A stretch of DNA of 64,000 nt, from the NCBI GenBank assembly GCA_020205615.1, contig CM035166.1, positions 78,454,679 through 78,518,678 of the forward strand, given 5' to 3'. Positions 10,938 to 22,189 of this stretch are shown here, one piece after another. Each line of letters begins with the position of its first letter. Position 1 is the stretch's first letter. The notes beneath the pieces were generated by a model. That model saw only the letters and a list, made by a program, of their open reading frames with translations. It ran no database searches and was not told where the DNA came from. The DNA comes from Panax quinquefolius (Eukaryota; Streptophyta; Magnoliopsida; Apiales; Araliaceae). The translations under genes and the position numbers were made by a program.

Positions 10938-12076
10938 AGTAATTCGCAAACACCTTGATGCATAATCATCAGGTCACCAGTCATTCTGGTTCTTTAACCC
11001 TTTACCTACAACTTTCCTACACTTTGCCCCTCAGGGAAACATACATTTCAAGCCAGCAGCCTGGCTTTCTCCTCTGCATTCCTACAACTTAGGTTATCCC
11101 ACCGCGGATTGAACCTCTTGCGTTTGCAGTTTGGCTACCCATACATGGGATCAAACTTCTCATACCTGCAGTTTATCCTCAACCTAGGATTAAACTTTCT
11201 TTTCCCCGCACTCTGACCTACAATGGGGTTACGCTTTTCTTCTCGTCCTGAGGGGCGAACTACGTCGACCTGATCTCCTCTTCAATAGGAGTATGTAGGC
11301 AACCATGTTACATGGCCCGGTCGCAATAAAACAAAAACAACAAAAACATTTCTACCCTCTTCTCCTCACGAAAACAACAAAAACATTCCTACACCATTCC
11401 ATACCATATATCTGGCGTTGAACCTCTTACACCGAGTTCGAACTACATGAGACTGATCTCCTCTTCAATAGAGTACGTAGGCGACCATTCATAGTGCGGT
11501 CTCACCCCTACCAAAACACAAACCATTGTCGGTTAGTGCACTGGGATCTCTTTCAATCCACTACATTTCATTCGACTTGAGACCAAGGGGATGGAATTAC
11601 CTGAACTCCTCCCAAATAAGAGATTTGGTGACCATCTAAGCTGTGGTCATACCTTGAAGAGCAACACCAATCCATAAGAGGTGGAATTAACTAGGCTTCT
11701 CCTAAATAGAAGTACTGGTGACCATCTGTGGTGCGGTTAATCTCAAAGAGGAAAGCCACACTCCTCTACACATTTCCATTTAGAAACAAGTCCCAAGACA
11801 CCAAAGATGGTAGGGATACATAGAGATCGATGATCCATTCTGAACTATCCAGAGACAACTCAATGTCCATCCACCCAGGAGGAATTCAGAATACATCAAG
11901 ATCACAAGCCCTGAAGCAGCAGGTAAAATATCAAGCAAGCATTAAAGCATATTTAAAAGGGAAGTGATCCAAAAATATATTTCCCTGTCATATATATAAT
12001 GTTGTTTGATATATACAATGTAAACTGTACATGAAAAAATGGCTAAGCTAGTCTGTGCAGGTAAATACAAGCTCAT
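10938..12076 (+). other. Non-coding region downstream of pol with diverged tandem units
   Basis: No gene visible. Four diverged units, at about 11230-11330, 11412-11505, 11595-11655 and 11682-11740, share a core like CTGATCTCCTCTTCAATAG followed by GTAGGCRACCAT and a CGGTC-type end. Similar phrases occur downstream of integrase in Tat/Ogre elements. Their function is unknown. Confidence 0.6.
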
Positions 12077-13854
12077 CTACAAGTCAGGGTATATGCGAGC
12101 TAACAAGCCTAACACGGCGTCCCTCTCAGAAGACGGAGGCGAAGCTGTGGTCTCCTGTACGAGAATATCCACACGACCCAAAAGATCTGTAGCCATCTTC
12201 ATGGTGACCATATGATCATCAATATATGTGCTCATCTCTGCGATCATGCCAGTGGTAAGGGACCTCACTGCTGTACTATCTGTGACGGCTACATCCCGGG
12301 CAGATATAGCACTATCCCGCTCAACTATCACTGCATCTCTGGCTGATATAGCCTCATCCTGCTCAACAACAGCGGCATCTCTGTGATCTAATGCCTCGTC
12401 TCTCTCTCTAATAGAGCTGCATCTCTCCCAGCAAAGGTAGTCAACATCATAGATCGAGCCTGTTCTCTCTCAAAGGTCATCAGATGAAGACTCTGCTCTA
12501 AGTACTGTGCCGAGTGCTGAATCACAAAAGTACTAGTACTAGGAGAATCCGAAAGAAATGCTGGCAACCCAGCAGCGGGCTCCTCCTCGATGTAGGTATC
12601 AATGTCCTCCATGGGCTCTACGTAAATCGACTCACTATCCCAGATTACAGATATCTGCTGCGGTAGATAAAATCTCTCTGTCTCCATCCATGCGGAATAC
12701 TCTGCAGAACAACCGGGATGACTGACAGAAAAAGTAGCTATCTCACGCTGATCCCGACAAGCATACACACGGGATCGGTCCTCTGCTAAGAGATATCGAG
12801 AAGCTGAACGCTGACCTATCGCCCCATCCAAAGGATAAAAATCCTGGAACTGGTCGAACTGCGACATCATGGCTAGTGGGTGATAAGTAGTCACACCCCT
12901 CAATCCAGCCAGAGGGAGAAAATCCATGCCTGAAGCGTGAGTAATGAAGCTGTATGGTGAGCAAATCCCCGAGCACGACAATATGCTGAATGGATCTCTG
13001 ATATCTGCCAAAAATGCGGACCAGGACTGAGCATCTGTACACTCCGGTGGCTGAAAGGAGTATGACATGGCCACATTATGGGAGAAGCAATACCCATGTC
13101 TTCTAAAGGTACCAATCGGTCTCAAGTGTGACATAAACCACACATACAACATGACCGAACACCCTTTGAACACTCCTGTAGGATACGTACAACAATAGGA
13201 TGCCGACCGCAGGGTCTCTGCTACGATCATAGGTACAATGGTGCGACCCTCTCTAAGAGCTCTCACAGCCATAATGACACCAATGTCTATCTCGTCCATA
13301 TATCGTGGCATATAGACATACGACAGTACGCACAACAATAGTACATCAACTCTGGCCAAACGCCAATGGTCCTCCAATGCGGTGAAATCCCCGGAATATC
13401 GTGAGTAGCTATCCTTTGAGCCAAATCTGTCATACAGAAAATGCTGGGAGATCACATGGCTAGATGTCAGCTCGTCCTGCACTACTCTGCGCCGCAATCC
13501 TGTGAGAGTCATGAATTGTCTACTCATGTCTCCCAAAGCCAGATGCACGCAAGGTCTGTCTAAAGGCAGCATCGTCAAACGTGCATACTCCTCCAGAGTA
13601 GGAGTCAACTCATGGGTGCCAAAATGGAATACCTGCCTATCAGGTAGCCAATGCTCTAGCATCCCGTCTACAAATCCTGCAGGAACCTGAAAAGGCAATA
13701 AAGTCATGGTATGCTGCAGCAACTGATCTACGGTCACCCTATCTGGGGGTGACATGCTATCATACCACGATCGCATACCTAATGCCACCACTGACGGTGG
13801 GGTATGATCTATACGGCTAACTGTCGAAGAAGACATCATCATGCGCGCCGTCAT
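12077..13854 (-). CDS. Antisense protein with plant-mobile-domain-like region and coiled-coil tail
   Basis: On the strand opposite gag-pol. The open frame runs 13974-12388 (528 codons). The ATG at 13854 (MTARMMMSSSTV) is the likeliest start, because the 40 codons before it are hydrophobic, unlike the rest, and contain a possible splice acceptor (TCCGTAG near 13887). Around residues 100-130 it reads HWLPDRQVFHFGTHELTPTL followed by EEYARLTMLPLD, the pattern of the plant mobile domain (PMD, and the related DUF7745 type) found in plant genes and transposons. The C-terminus has acidic stretches (MEDIDTYIEEEP) and then degenerate ERD/ARD repeats that continue, after a frameshift near 12400, into 12331-12077 (SAISARDVAV), predicting a coiled coil. 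Antisense frames downstream of integrase are known in Tat elements such as Grande; their role is not established. A captured host gene is the main alternative. Confidence 0.65.
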
Positions 13855-14249
13855 ATAAGACCATTCGGGGTCAATGCTTGAATATCTACGGACATACATA
13901 CATATGCATAACATGATACATGCAAAATAGATAATGGATGGCAATATGATATAGGGAATGAAAAAGCGGTGCATACATTCCTAAGTATATCATCATCTAA
14001 TACATCACTCAGATGTCTGACTACAAAATACAGGAAATGGGGCACAACCGCCCTACTACTATGAGAGGCCTATCAAAAGATATATAGAGAATGGGGAACA
14101 ACCACCCAATATCTAACAGAGGCCTATCAAAAGATATAACGAGAATATACATCGAGGAAGAAAACCAGGTCTCGATGTTCACGTCCTCAATCAATCTGTC
14201 CACGATGTAACTCCTCCCGAGTCATTTGGATCTCTATCAATAGGGATGT
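13855..14249 (-). other. Spacer between the two antisense PMD-like regions
   Basis: It contains two copies of a unit of about 60 bp with GAGGCCTATCAAAAGATATA (near 14065 and 14122), each preceded by GGGGMACAACCRCCC. No credible gene. It could be intron or promoter sequence for the antisense unit at 13854. Confidence 0.45.
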
Positions 14250-16216
14250 CGAGGGCCTATAAAGAGGAGGATCTCGCGCCAAGCAAAACCAAATGGGTCG
14301 TTCGAGGGGCCGGTAGCTTTGAGCTGGAAGGAACAAATGACTCCACCTCTGTTGGATCTCTGCCCAAATGCCGAATAAACACATGTGCCTGGTCCAACTG
14401 CCGGGTCAAACTATCAATCTGAGTCATATGAGTCGGAGCTCGGACACAAGCTACCCAATCCGTCATCATTAAAGATCCTGGAACCATATCCCCCATAAAC
14501 TGTGTAGCACAAGACTGGGCCCCAATAGTGCGAGGGAACCACCAACGCTGGAACGTCTCCAGAGTACATGGACCCTCTAATAATGCAAAGCCGTCAACCC
14601 CCAATAACGGGATATCAGTGATGGGTGACTATGATACGGGCCAATGACGTCTGGCAGGAGGCAAGATCGGTATACGGATCTCCCCTGTGGTGCTCCTAAT
14701 AGCACGCTCTCCTAAATAGAGCTCCCAGCCTCCATTTGTGAAGAGAGGAAATCTCCTGGTGGAAATCAAATACTCGACTCCAATCGAGTGTCCATCCTCA
14801 AAGCCGATGGTCAAATGCTCCCCTGAATAGGGAATCCATGTAATGGTAGTACCGTCAAGAACTCCAACTCATGACACTGGAGTGAGTGAATCCCTCAGAT
14901 ACAGGGACCTCCGGCAAAATAGAATGGTGCCATCGTCGTCCTCGTGGATATGTATCTAAACCTAACACACTCACAGGACACAAACATGGAGCCTCTCATA
15001 GGCCCAAAACAGCTAACACAATGGCAAAATATCTGTTATCAGTAAACACTCTTAACTTATGAATGGGAAAAGACAAGAGAAATACTCACCAGCAGAAATG
15101 GGCAAAAACCTAGCCAAGCCTTGGTCAAACCCTGTGAGCGCATGCCCATTCCCCGGAGGAAATAGGCAAAGGTGTAAGAGCCCCAATCGTACTCTCCTAT
15201 ACGGTCCACATCGCGTGTGGCGCTGACCAAAGTGAAAGATACCGTGGAAGAGTTATATGCAATGAAGCAGCCTCGAATGATCATCAGGAACAATCACCGC
15301 AGAACGCGATCCCTGATCCTGACATCATCAGGCATGGGCTCACTCAATAACCCGCTCATAACATCTACGCTCAAAGGACCTGAACGGACAGTCCTGCCTT
15401 TGAGCGCCTTCGTCGGAACTCCTAATAAGGATTTGACGGCAGTAGGGGTAATATTCGCCATGTAAGGCACTGGCTCCCCTCCAAACTCCATACCTGTGAT
15501 AAATCGCCAATCCATAGGCGTCATCATCACCTCGCAATCCAGCAGGTGGAGTGACTGAGTCTGATGAAACCATCGCTAAGACAATGCCCTGAGGTAACCC
15601 TAGGGACAACGACGGGGAAGGATGGAGAAGAATGTCGCGAATCCCCACTCATGCACTATTGCTCTATAGTCAAGATGAAGCGCCTGGTACATGGAGTGAA
15701 AGCTGAACCAGTTCCCTCGAGGCTGTGTAAAACCTGGAACCTGCATGAATTGCAGATCAACATCAAAACCCTTTAATCCTCATCAATAGGAAAGAAAGAA
15801 GACCAAAGTCTAACGCCATACCTCGTTAGAATGCAAGTACATCGATGGATGTCTGGCCAAATCACCCAGCAACTCTGGGTTCACCACCTGAATACTCAAA
15901 AGCTCCCTGCGAGGGACATGTGTAACAGGAGCGGATCCTTAATCGGAATATCCGCCTCCTCGTTCTCAACGTCTGAAACATCTACCTGGACAGGACGTAT
16001 CACGGCCTCCACCAACCCGAGGTCGGTTCTAGATGTAACGAGGTCGAGACACTTCAGAAGCCCTCCGCCGTACGCCAGAAGCGGTCCTGTAAGAACTGCT
16101 CGGCTGATCCGGATCCATAATATCTGGACAACAAGTCTCCAAATCACCTCAGAAAGGGTGTGGTATTTCCTTACCTTGAGCTTTTTAAAATACATTTTAA
16201 GACTATATGCATGCAT
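14250..16216 (-). pseudogene. Second antisense PMD-like gene remnant, possibly intron-containing
   Basis: Several minus-strand open stretches in different frames together follow the order of a plant-mobile-domain protein. 16216-15896 has YHTLSEVIWRLVVQ and an acidic linker. 15530-15294 has MDWRFITGMEFGGEPVPYM and KSLLGVPTKALKGRTVR. 15293-15057 has FLMIIRGCFIAYNSSTVSF then DVDRIGEYDWGSYTFAYFL, the most recognisable PMD segment (an RYDWG-like core). 14604-14257 has FQRWWFPRTIGAQ. The pieces are separated by stops and frameshifts or by unrecognised introns. It sits upstream (minus strand) of the 13854-12077 gene in tandem. Assignment is by motif pattern; a profile search would settle it. Confidence 0.5.
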
Positions 16217-17160
16217 GCATTTACTTTAGCATATAATAGAGTTAAAATGCATGACTACCCAATGCCTACATTTGGAAAATTTTTGCCATAGTCCCCTTTG
16301 AAAATTGGACTATCCACATGCACACAGGCATGTCTAGGTGGCCATTCAATAGCACGCTTGCCCCAAAGTCATATACATAACATATGCATTAAAAATCAAA
16401 ATCATCATGCATAAGGCCAACCTCAATGCTAGGAGTACTTTGCCTTTCTACCTTTTGCTCATTGCACCTCAAATAGGATAAAAAATAGCAGAAAAAGTTG
16501 CCAATTTGACTGTCTCAAAAGTCAAAATTTTCACATCATTATGTTCAGCATGGTTTAATACTAACATTTACTATGTTGAATATTTTTTATCAAGTCATTT
16601 GTGCATACATAATCACTACTATGTGTTTAGATCCATTTCGTGCGATAACTCATAATCCAACGGATAGAAACTGGAAAAAATACATGCATACATTACCAGG
16701 ATAGTGTAGAACACTTGTACGGTGACATAATTTGTAGAAAGCAGTCCGAACTCAGCAGATCTGAAGATGGCTCGCGGTTTTCTCTATGCAAAGCGAGTTG
16801 AAAATGACTTGTGAAGACCAGCCTGCAGGATTTATGATCACGCTTTGCGCGTGCACTCCTGCTGATCGCAGCAGTGCACTGCGGCAACCCCTATGGGGGT
16901 CCCACCCCTCCGGCTCGGTCCAGTTCGAGTTGACACGGAGTTCTTACAGACTAGAAAGGTTAAATCTAGAATAAAAACGCCACGCGATTGAGCAAAATTT
17001 CATATAATCCTGGTCTTCTCAGATGAGACTTTGAATTTGTACAGCACTCATTGGTAGTCACCTAAGTATAAGGTATACCCTACCAATGATCCCAGTTGTC
17101 ACAAGTCACATACGGCAATACCTTATACAGGTCCAATGCCACCGACTTCGGGTCGTTACC
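16217..17160 (+). other. Non-coding internal Ogre sequence
   Basis: No gene or repeat array recognised apart from an ATGCATGCAT palindrome near 16208-16218. Short open frames here have no recognisable motif. Confidence 0.5.
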
Positions 17161-17164
17161 CTAC

Positions 17165-17720
17165 GTATATCCCCGACGGGGGTTACCACATAGATCCCCG
17201 ACGGGGTTACAACGTATATCTCCGGCGGGAGTAATAACGCGTGCTCAGTCGTTGACACACCTATCAACGAAGGTGAAGCAACCTTGATGTTATCTCAGCC
17301 GATGGCAAGTAAACCCATCAAAGCATGGAGGGTTGTGCGATAGTTGCATACGTACTCATGAGTCCCCAATAGATCCCCGACGGGGGTTACAACGCGAGTC
17401 CCCGACGGGGGTTACAACGTGAAGCCCCGACAGGGGATTACAAATGTACATTCAAGCCGTTGACACACATATCAACGAAGGTCAAGCAACCTTGGCGTTA
17501 TTTCAGCCGATAGCGATTAAACCTATCAGAGCTATAGAGCTATTCGAGGATTTCATGCTCGATTGCTCATATTCCCCAGCGGATCCCCGGCGGGGGTCAT
17601 AACGAAATGCTCCGTTGATCTAAACATCAACAAAGGTCAAGCAACCTTAATAGTATATCCCATAGGATGTTTTAGTCGTTGATTCACATGTCGATAAAGC
17701 ACACATCAACGAAGGTCAGG
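17165..17720 (+). repeat. GC-rich palindromic minisatellite array
   Basis: Seven short self-complementary blocks of the type CCCCGACGGGG occur at about 17171, 17196, 17220, 17375, 17400, 17425 and 17584, mostly followed by GTTACAACG. They are interleaved with a longer unit, TTGACACACMTATCAACGAAGG plus an AGCAACCTT tail, at about 17251, 17459, 17605 and 17669 (period about 208 bp between the first two). Each block can form a small hairpin. The array lies shortly upstream of the polypurine tract and 3' LTR. Confidence 0.8.
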
Positions 17721-18181
17721 CACCCCTGACAACATTGGCTGTAGGCAGTAAATCCAGCAGGATCTTGACATGTTCTGGCGATACCAACTTGAAAAGGTCA
17801 ATGTTATCAAAGAGGATTGATGATGGAATATGGTATACACATCCTCAAAAAGATAAATCTTTATCCCCACAGATCTCTTACACATAAGAGGTACATCTTC
17901 AGGATCAAATCGTTATCAAAGACACAGGAATTTGGTGATAACTCCAACATCAACATCCTAACAGATTCGACTTACACATCAGATCTGGTCAGCATTGCCC
18001 ATCCCCAGTTGAAGCAACAGGGAGCCAGCAATCATCCCCAGCATGTTGGGCTACAACCCCGTACACATGCATCATACATTTGTATCATTTTTTTTCTACC
18101 CATAGTACCATGTTTGTCTTGTTGCGTTTCAAGTGTCTAGGATTCTTTATCCTACCCATGCATCGCCATGCATGAGTATGA

Positions 18182-18190
18182 TAAAGAGGG
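18182..18190 (+). other. Candidate polypurine tract of the Ogre element
   Basis: TAAAGAGGG four bases before the 3' LTR. Its position fits a plus-strand primer tract, but it is short and interrupted from the LTR by CATC. Confidence 0.5.
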
Positions 18191-19105
18191 CATCTGTACA
18201 CACTCAAAATTTTTACACATCATTACTAACATTCATAGGAGGATGATTCGTCTTTTAAGAGAGAACCCTGAAAGACAATCCAAATTCATACCGGATACTA
18301 TCGGAAGTTCAACATCAAACCCCGGATCGCAGTCTGGGAGTAACCAAATCCAACCTCAGAGATAACCCCGAGGCTTACAGATACAATACATGAATACACA
18401 CTGGAGAAGACCGATTAATCTCGGAGCCAACCCCGAGGTATCCAGTCTCAGTCCCAACCATGGGAATAGCCACCAACCTTGGTGATAACACCAAGGAATG
18501 CAGTTTTGGCGATAACCCCGAAAATGCTTGTTTCAAATGCGACCAGCTTCAATCTCAGCGCTCACAACGAGATACACTATACCAACCTGGCAATAACATC
18601 GGGAAGATAGGCACACCTGAAAGATGACAATGAGGACCTTCAACAATTATAGTAATCAATCTCGGTGAAGCTTGAGCAACGCTCGCTTTATCATTCAATC
18701 CGCGATAACACCGGTGAGGGGCAACATCATCATCTCGTCAAACACGATGCCACGTCACGTCTCTACGCAACGATGTCCCACAAGGCTAACCAATCCAGAG
18801 TGACTATTGTGCGGGGTAACAGATGAAAGTTGAAGATTGAAGACCGGAGGGCATCGTCCCATCTTCAATGACTTCGCACAAACTCTAATCCCATGCCATC
18901 GTACAACTCTCGACAACGGCGGTCCGAAATAGTTCCTGTATACCTCAAACGGATGCTCGGATTTTACTTCTAAAAGTTTGAGTGGACATTACAGTGCCTG
19001 AGTGCACGTACTTTGAGACGACCCGACCCGATAAACCCGGGCCAACCCGGGTTACCTCTGGTACACCTGCGGCTCTACCGTAGGTACACCTGCGGCTAAT
19101 ATGCC

Positions 19106-19113
19106 TATAAATA
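19106..19113 (+). promoter_or_regulatory. TATA box of the 3' LTR
   Basis: TATAAATA, same context as in the 5' LTR. Transcription from here would run into N and towards the solo LTR S0. Confidence 0.65.
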
Positions 19114-19439
19114 GAGGGCTTGGGGTGCTTATTTTATAAGAGAAAAAGAAGGGGAAACCTTGCACAATTCGCTCCGCACTCGCCCATACAGTGTATTTTC
19201 CCTCTTTTAAACACCTGCGAGCTCATATATTGCCGCTTTTGTACCCACAAAAGCAAGTGTTTACCCACTCTAAAGATATAGAAGCCTTTTTTAGCAGTTA
19301 GATGTAAGCCTTCTCACACAGTTTAGAGTTTTTCTCTTCATCTTTGCTCACACCCTTCTATACGTTGAGAGTCGTGTTGCTTGCTTTTGCCCGGACTTCG
19401 GTCCATGGTTTCATTCTAGTCTGTATATATATATATTTA

Positions 19440-19800
19440 TATATATATTGACTAACATTATCGAGTTATGCCTCGATTTAGCCTAGACTTCGGTCTGGAG
19501 TGTTTATTTGCTTTTCTATATATATATACTTATATATATGTGAACTATGGGTCAAACTTTGTTCGATGAGCATAGACTTTGGTCTGGAGCGTTTACTGCT
19601 TTAATATATATATATTATATATATTAACTGTGTGTCGAACTCTGTTCGATGAGTCTAAATTTTATATCCGGTGCATTTATTCGCTTTTATATATATATTT
19701 ATACTTATATATATATGAACTGTGGTCGAACTCTGTTCGATGAGCCTGGATTTTACATCCGGTGCATTTATTGCTTATATATATATATGTATTTATTTTC
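19440..19800 (+). repeat. Four LTR subrepeats separated by (TA)n
   Basis: Units start near 19450, 19540, 19625 and 19717. The fourth (GAACTGTGGTCGAACTC..., ending ATCCGGTGCATTTATTGC) duplicates the third and has no counterpart in the 5' LTR. Confidence 0.8.
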
Positions 19801-20734
19801 GCACTGGAGTTTCCTTTCGTGGCGGCGCTGATCGCTCTTACGGCTTTATTTACAATTTCGATCCCCATGGAGGTGCTTTGTGGTTGGTGATCATGCATCA
19901 GTATATATATATTCTGACTTTTTTATATATATATATACCGCTATCGCTTTCATACAAATTGCAAAGATTTCGTGCGCCTAGGAATCATGTGATCACAGAT
20001 TCATCCCATTAGATCTAGATTCGGTTCCCGTGATGGACATTTTTAACTATAAGCAGCTTGCAAATTATTCTACTGTGTCTGAATTTCCTCAGATGGTTTC
20101 CATACCCACGAGGAAGTCGGCATTATTTTTGTATATATTATTTTTGTACGGATGCCTCGCATCCGTCAAATAAAATCAATCAAGCCGATCACTTAATAAA
20201 GTGGGAGTGTAAAAGGTCTCAATTCCTATTGAGCATCAGGGTTTGAAAAATCTCTTTTATAAAACATCACTGTTATATCCTGCTAAAAAAATGAATTTTT
20301 ACATAAATTCAAACCCTGTGTATATAGGTTCGAACAACGCCTCACACAACTTCTATATAACAACACATTGACCCACACACACACACACACACTCAGATAA
20401 TAGTTTCTTTAAAAGAGGTGGTCACCGTGGTAACACGGATGTTGGGGGGTGCCTAACACCTTCCCCCCGCATAACCAAGTCCCCGGACCCTAAACGAATC
20501 TCAGTTTCACCGACCCGTATATCAGTGTCACACCACTGGGTCAATGTGCAATCCTTTTCTCGGTTGTGTTGGCACAACCATTTAAAAAACCAACTGACGA
20601 CTCTTAACAGTCCCATCGTCGACATCATACATGTTAGACCTTTTTCACTTGTTTTTTCAAACAAATCTCACCTAAAATGAGAACACCAAAGAACAAGTAA
20701 CGGAAAGGGACATCCAAAAATCCAGACGTCGACA

Positions 20735-20815
20735 GGAACGATACTCTATTCACTACTATATTACTTGTTGACCACGTACACTTGCGTGTTTTGTGCGTAT
20801 TGATTTTACCCAACA
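20735..20815 (-). repeat. Repeat R copy B, right arm
   Basis: Continues R copy B after the Ogre insertion. Read on the minus strand it matches 40189-40270 of copy A, beginning TGTTGGGTAAAATC. The first five bases are the second copy of the GGAAC duplication. The terminus at 20815 defines one end of family R. Confidence 0.9.
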
Positions 20816-21058
20816 GATACTTCCTTTGTTTCATGGTTCATTCATTACTCATCTCCTGTATTTTAGATATCATTCTAGAATACAACTTCAAAATAAATGT
20901 TAAATGGCATATCACATATTATCCCTAAACACTGACCGACCAATTAAATACAAATAAATTAGGTAGGTCATACTAGCGAAGGAATTTCCCGTCTCTCCCC
21001 TCCTGGTTCTTGTCTCACATCTCAGCCAAGGATCATATCCCTAAGCTTTGATACCAAC
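20816..21058 (-). pseudogene. Chromovirus N: gag start, leader and primer-binding site
   Basis: On the minus strand, directly left of N's 5' LTR, GTTGGTATCAAAG (21046-21058) is a tRNA-iMet-type primer site. It is followed by a leader closely similar to that of element P (47892-48081), including GGGAATTCCTTCGCTAGTATG, and by the start of gag. The coding part is cut at 20816 by repeat R copy B, so the rest of N lies beyond the left edge of the window. Confidence 0.8.
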
Positions 21059-22189
21059 TGTGATGCCCCCAAAATTAGGTTTACATCACCCATTCTAAGT
21101 CGCCAGATATATGGTACAAAATTTAAATATAACTTTATTTATACAACTGTTGAACTGTCATATAGAATACGACCACAGTTAACTATGAGTTTTAATACAA
21201 ATGTATGTAACTCTCATGGTGCCTCGACCACAACCTTACAATGGTATTTTATATAAAAGTATAGTCAAACACTGTTTTAGGAATTAAAATCTTTGGGAAG
21301 TGCTCAATGAAACCTTCGTACATGGGAGGCCATGCGTCTAGGTTATGATAGATATCATATGTCCACAGAATTATTCTTGGTTGACCTAATAGACCCCAAA
21401 GAAAAATTAGAAGATTACGATCATCTTCTTTCCAATGGTGAGTCTTCTCTTGACATATAACTATCTCCACTATCTCCAAGTGAATATTATATTTTAAATA
21501 AACTCCAAGATCATATAGGTAGTGCTAGTAAATATACTACAAAGCGGTGGATGCGCATGTACATCTTATGATAACACGAGGTTGTATGTCATTAGACATC
21601 TTGTATGATAGTGGCAAAACACCCTTCCAAAGTTGGGTTCACCTCACCCTATTTGATTCAACAAATATAACTACTAAACGATGTATAGAATACAACACAC
21701 TTTTTTATACTATTTAGGGAGAACCTCCATAGCTAGAGACCACCGTTCTATTCTTCATTTACCCCCGCTCGACCTAGCTACACTTTTATTACCTGAAAGG
21801 AATTGTGAAGCAAAAGGATGAGCACAACTAGCTCAGTAAAGAATATCATGACTAAAGATAATTAAATTATCAATAGCTTTCATCAATAATAAATCAGAGA
21901 TTTAGAACATATGGTAGATGATAAAACTTTTCAACCATAGTTGCGGTATGAACGAAAGCAATCCGAAGAGAAGAGTCAAATAGACCATAAGGTCTATTAT
22001 CTTCTCTATGTTAAAAGTCCACCAATAATGTTTTATCCCTGTAACATCAATCAACAATTCCCGTCCACGATCATGTGAATAACTCATAATCACAATTGTG
22101 ATTCTAAATTCCTCTTCGCACCCATGACGAAGATAATTTTCATCACCTAAAACATAAAAAATCATGGTTATACCAAATCACAATTCCTG

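Larger units (their letters stand above)
477..20734 (+). mobile_element. Full-length Ogre/Tat-lineage Ty3/gypsy retrotransposon (about 20.26 kb)
   Basis: Two long LTRs start TGTA and end GACA. They flank a primer-binding site at 2951, gag, protease, RT, RNase H, a second RNase H and integrase, in Ty3/gypsy order. The element is bordered by an exact 5 bp duplication, GGAAC at 472-476 and 20735-20739. The very large size, long LTRs, probable intron between protease and RT, dual RNase H and antisense reading frames downstream of integrase are typical of the Tat/Ogre group. Sense reading frames are broken by several stops and frameshifts, so this copy is not autonomous. In the last 270 bp the LTRs differ at roughly nine positions, so the insertion is not very recent. 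It lies inside repeat R copy B, which lies inside chromovirus fragment N. Confidence 0.95.
18195..20734 (+). repeat. Ogre element 3' LTR
   Basis: 2540 bp, TGTACACACTC to GTCGACA. It is 68 bp longer than the 5' LTR. Visible differences are an extra subrepeat (about 19717-19790), a partial duplication around GTACACCTGCGGCT (about 19060-19100) and a longer CA microsatellite near 20372-20392. It is followed directly by the target duplication GGAAC. Confidence 0.95.

Noticed and set aside
12388..13974. Independent host gene for a mobile-domain protein
   Set aside because: It lies wholly inside the Ogre element between integrase and the 3' LTR, and antisense frames are known there in Tat elements, so element origin is the simpler reading.
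17165..17600. CRISPR-like array of short palindromic repeats
   Set aside because: The repeats are irregularly spaced, partly degenerate and lie inside a plant retrotransposon; there are no cas genes.
21630..21850. Separate inserted element inside LTR N
   Set aside because: Similarity to the LTR's own terminal region suggests a diverged internal duplication. No termini or target duplication could be defined.
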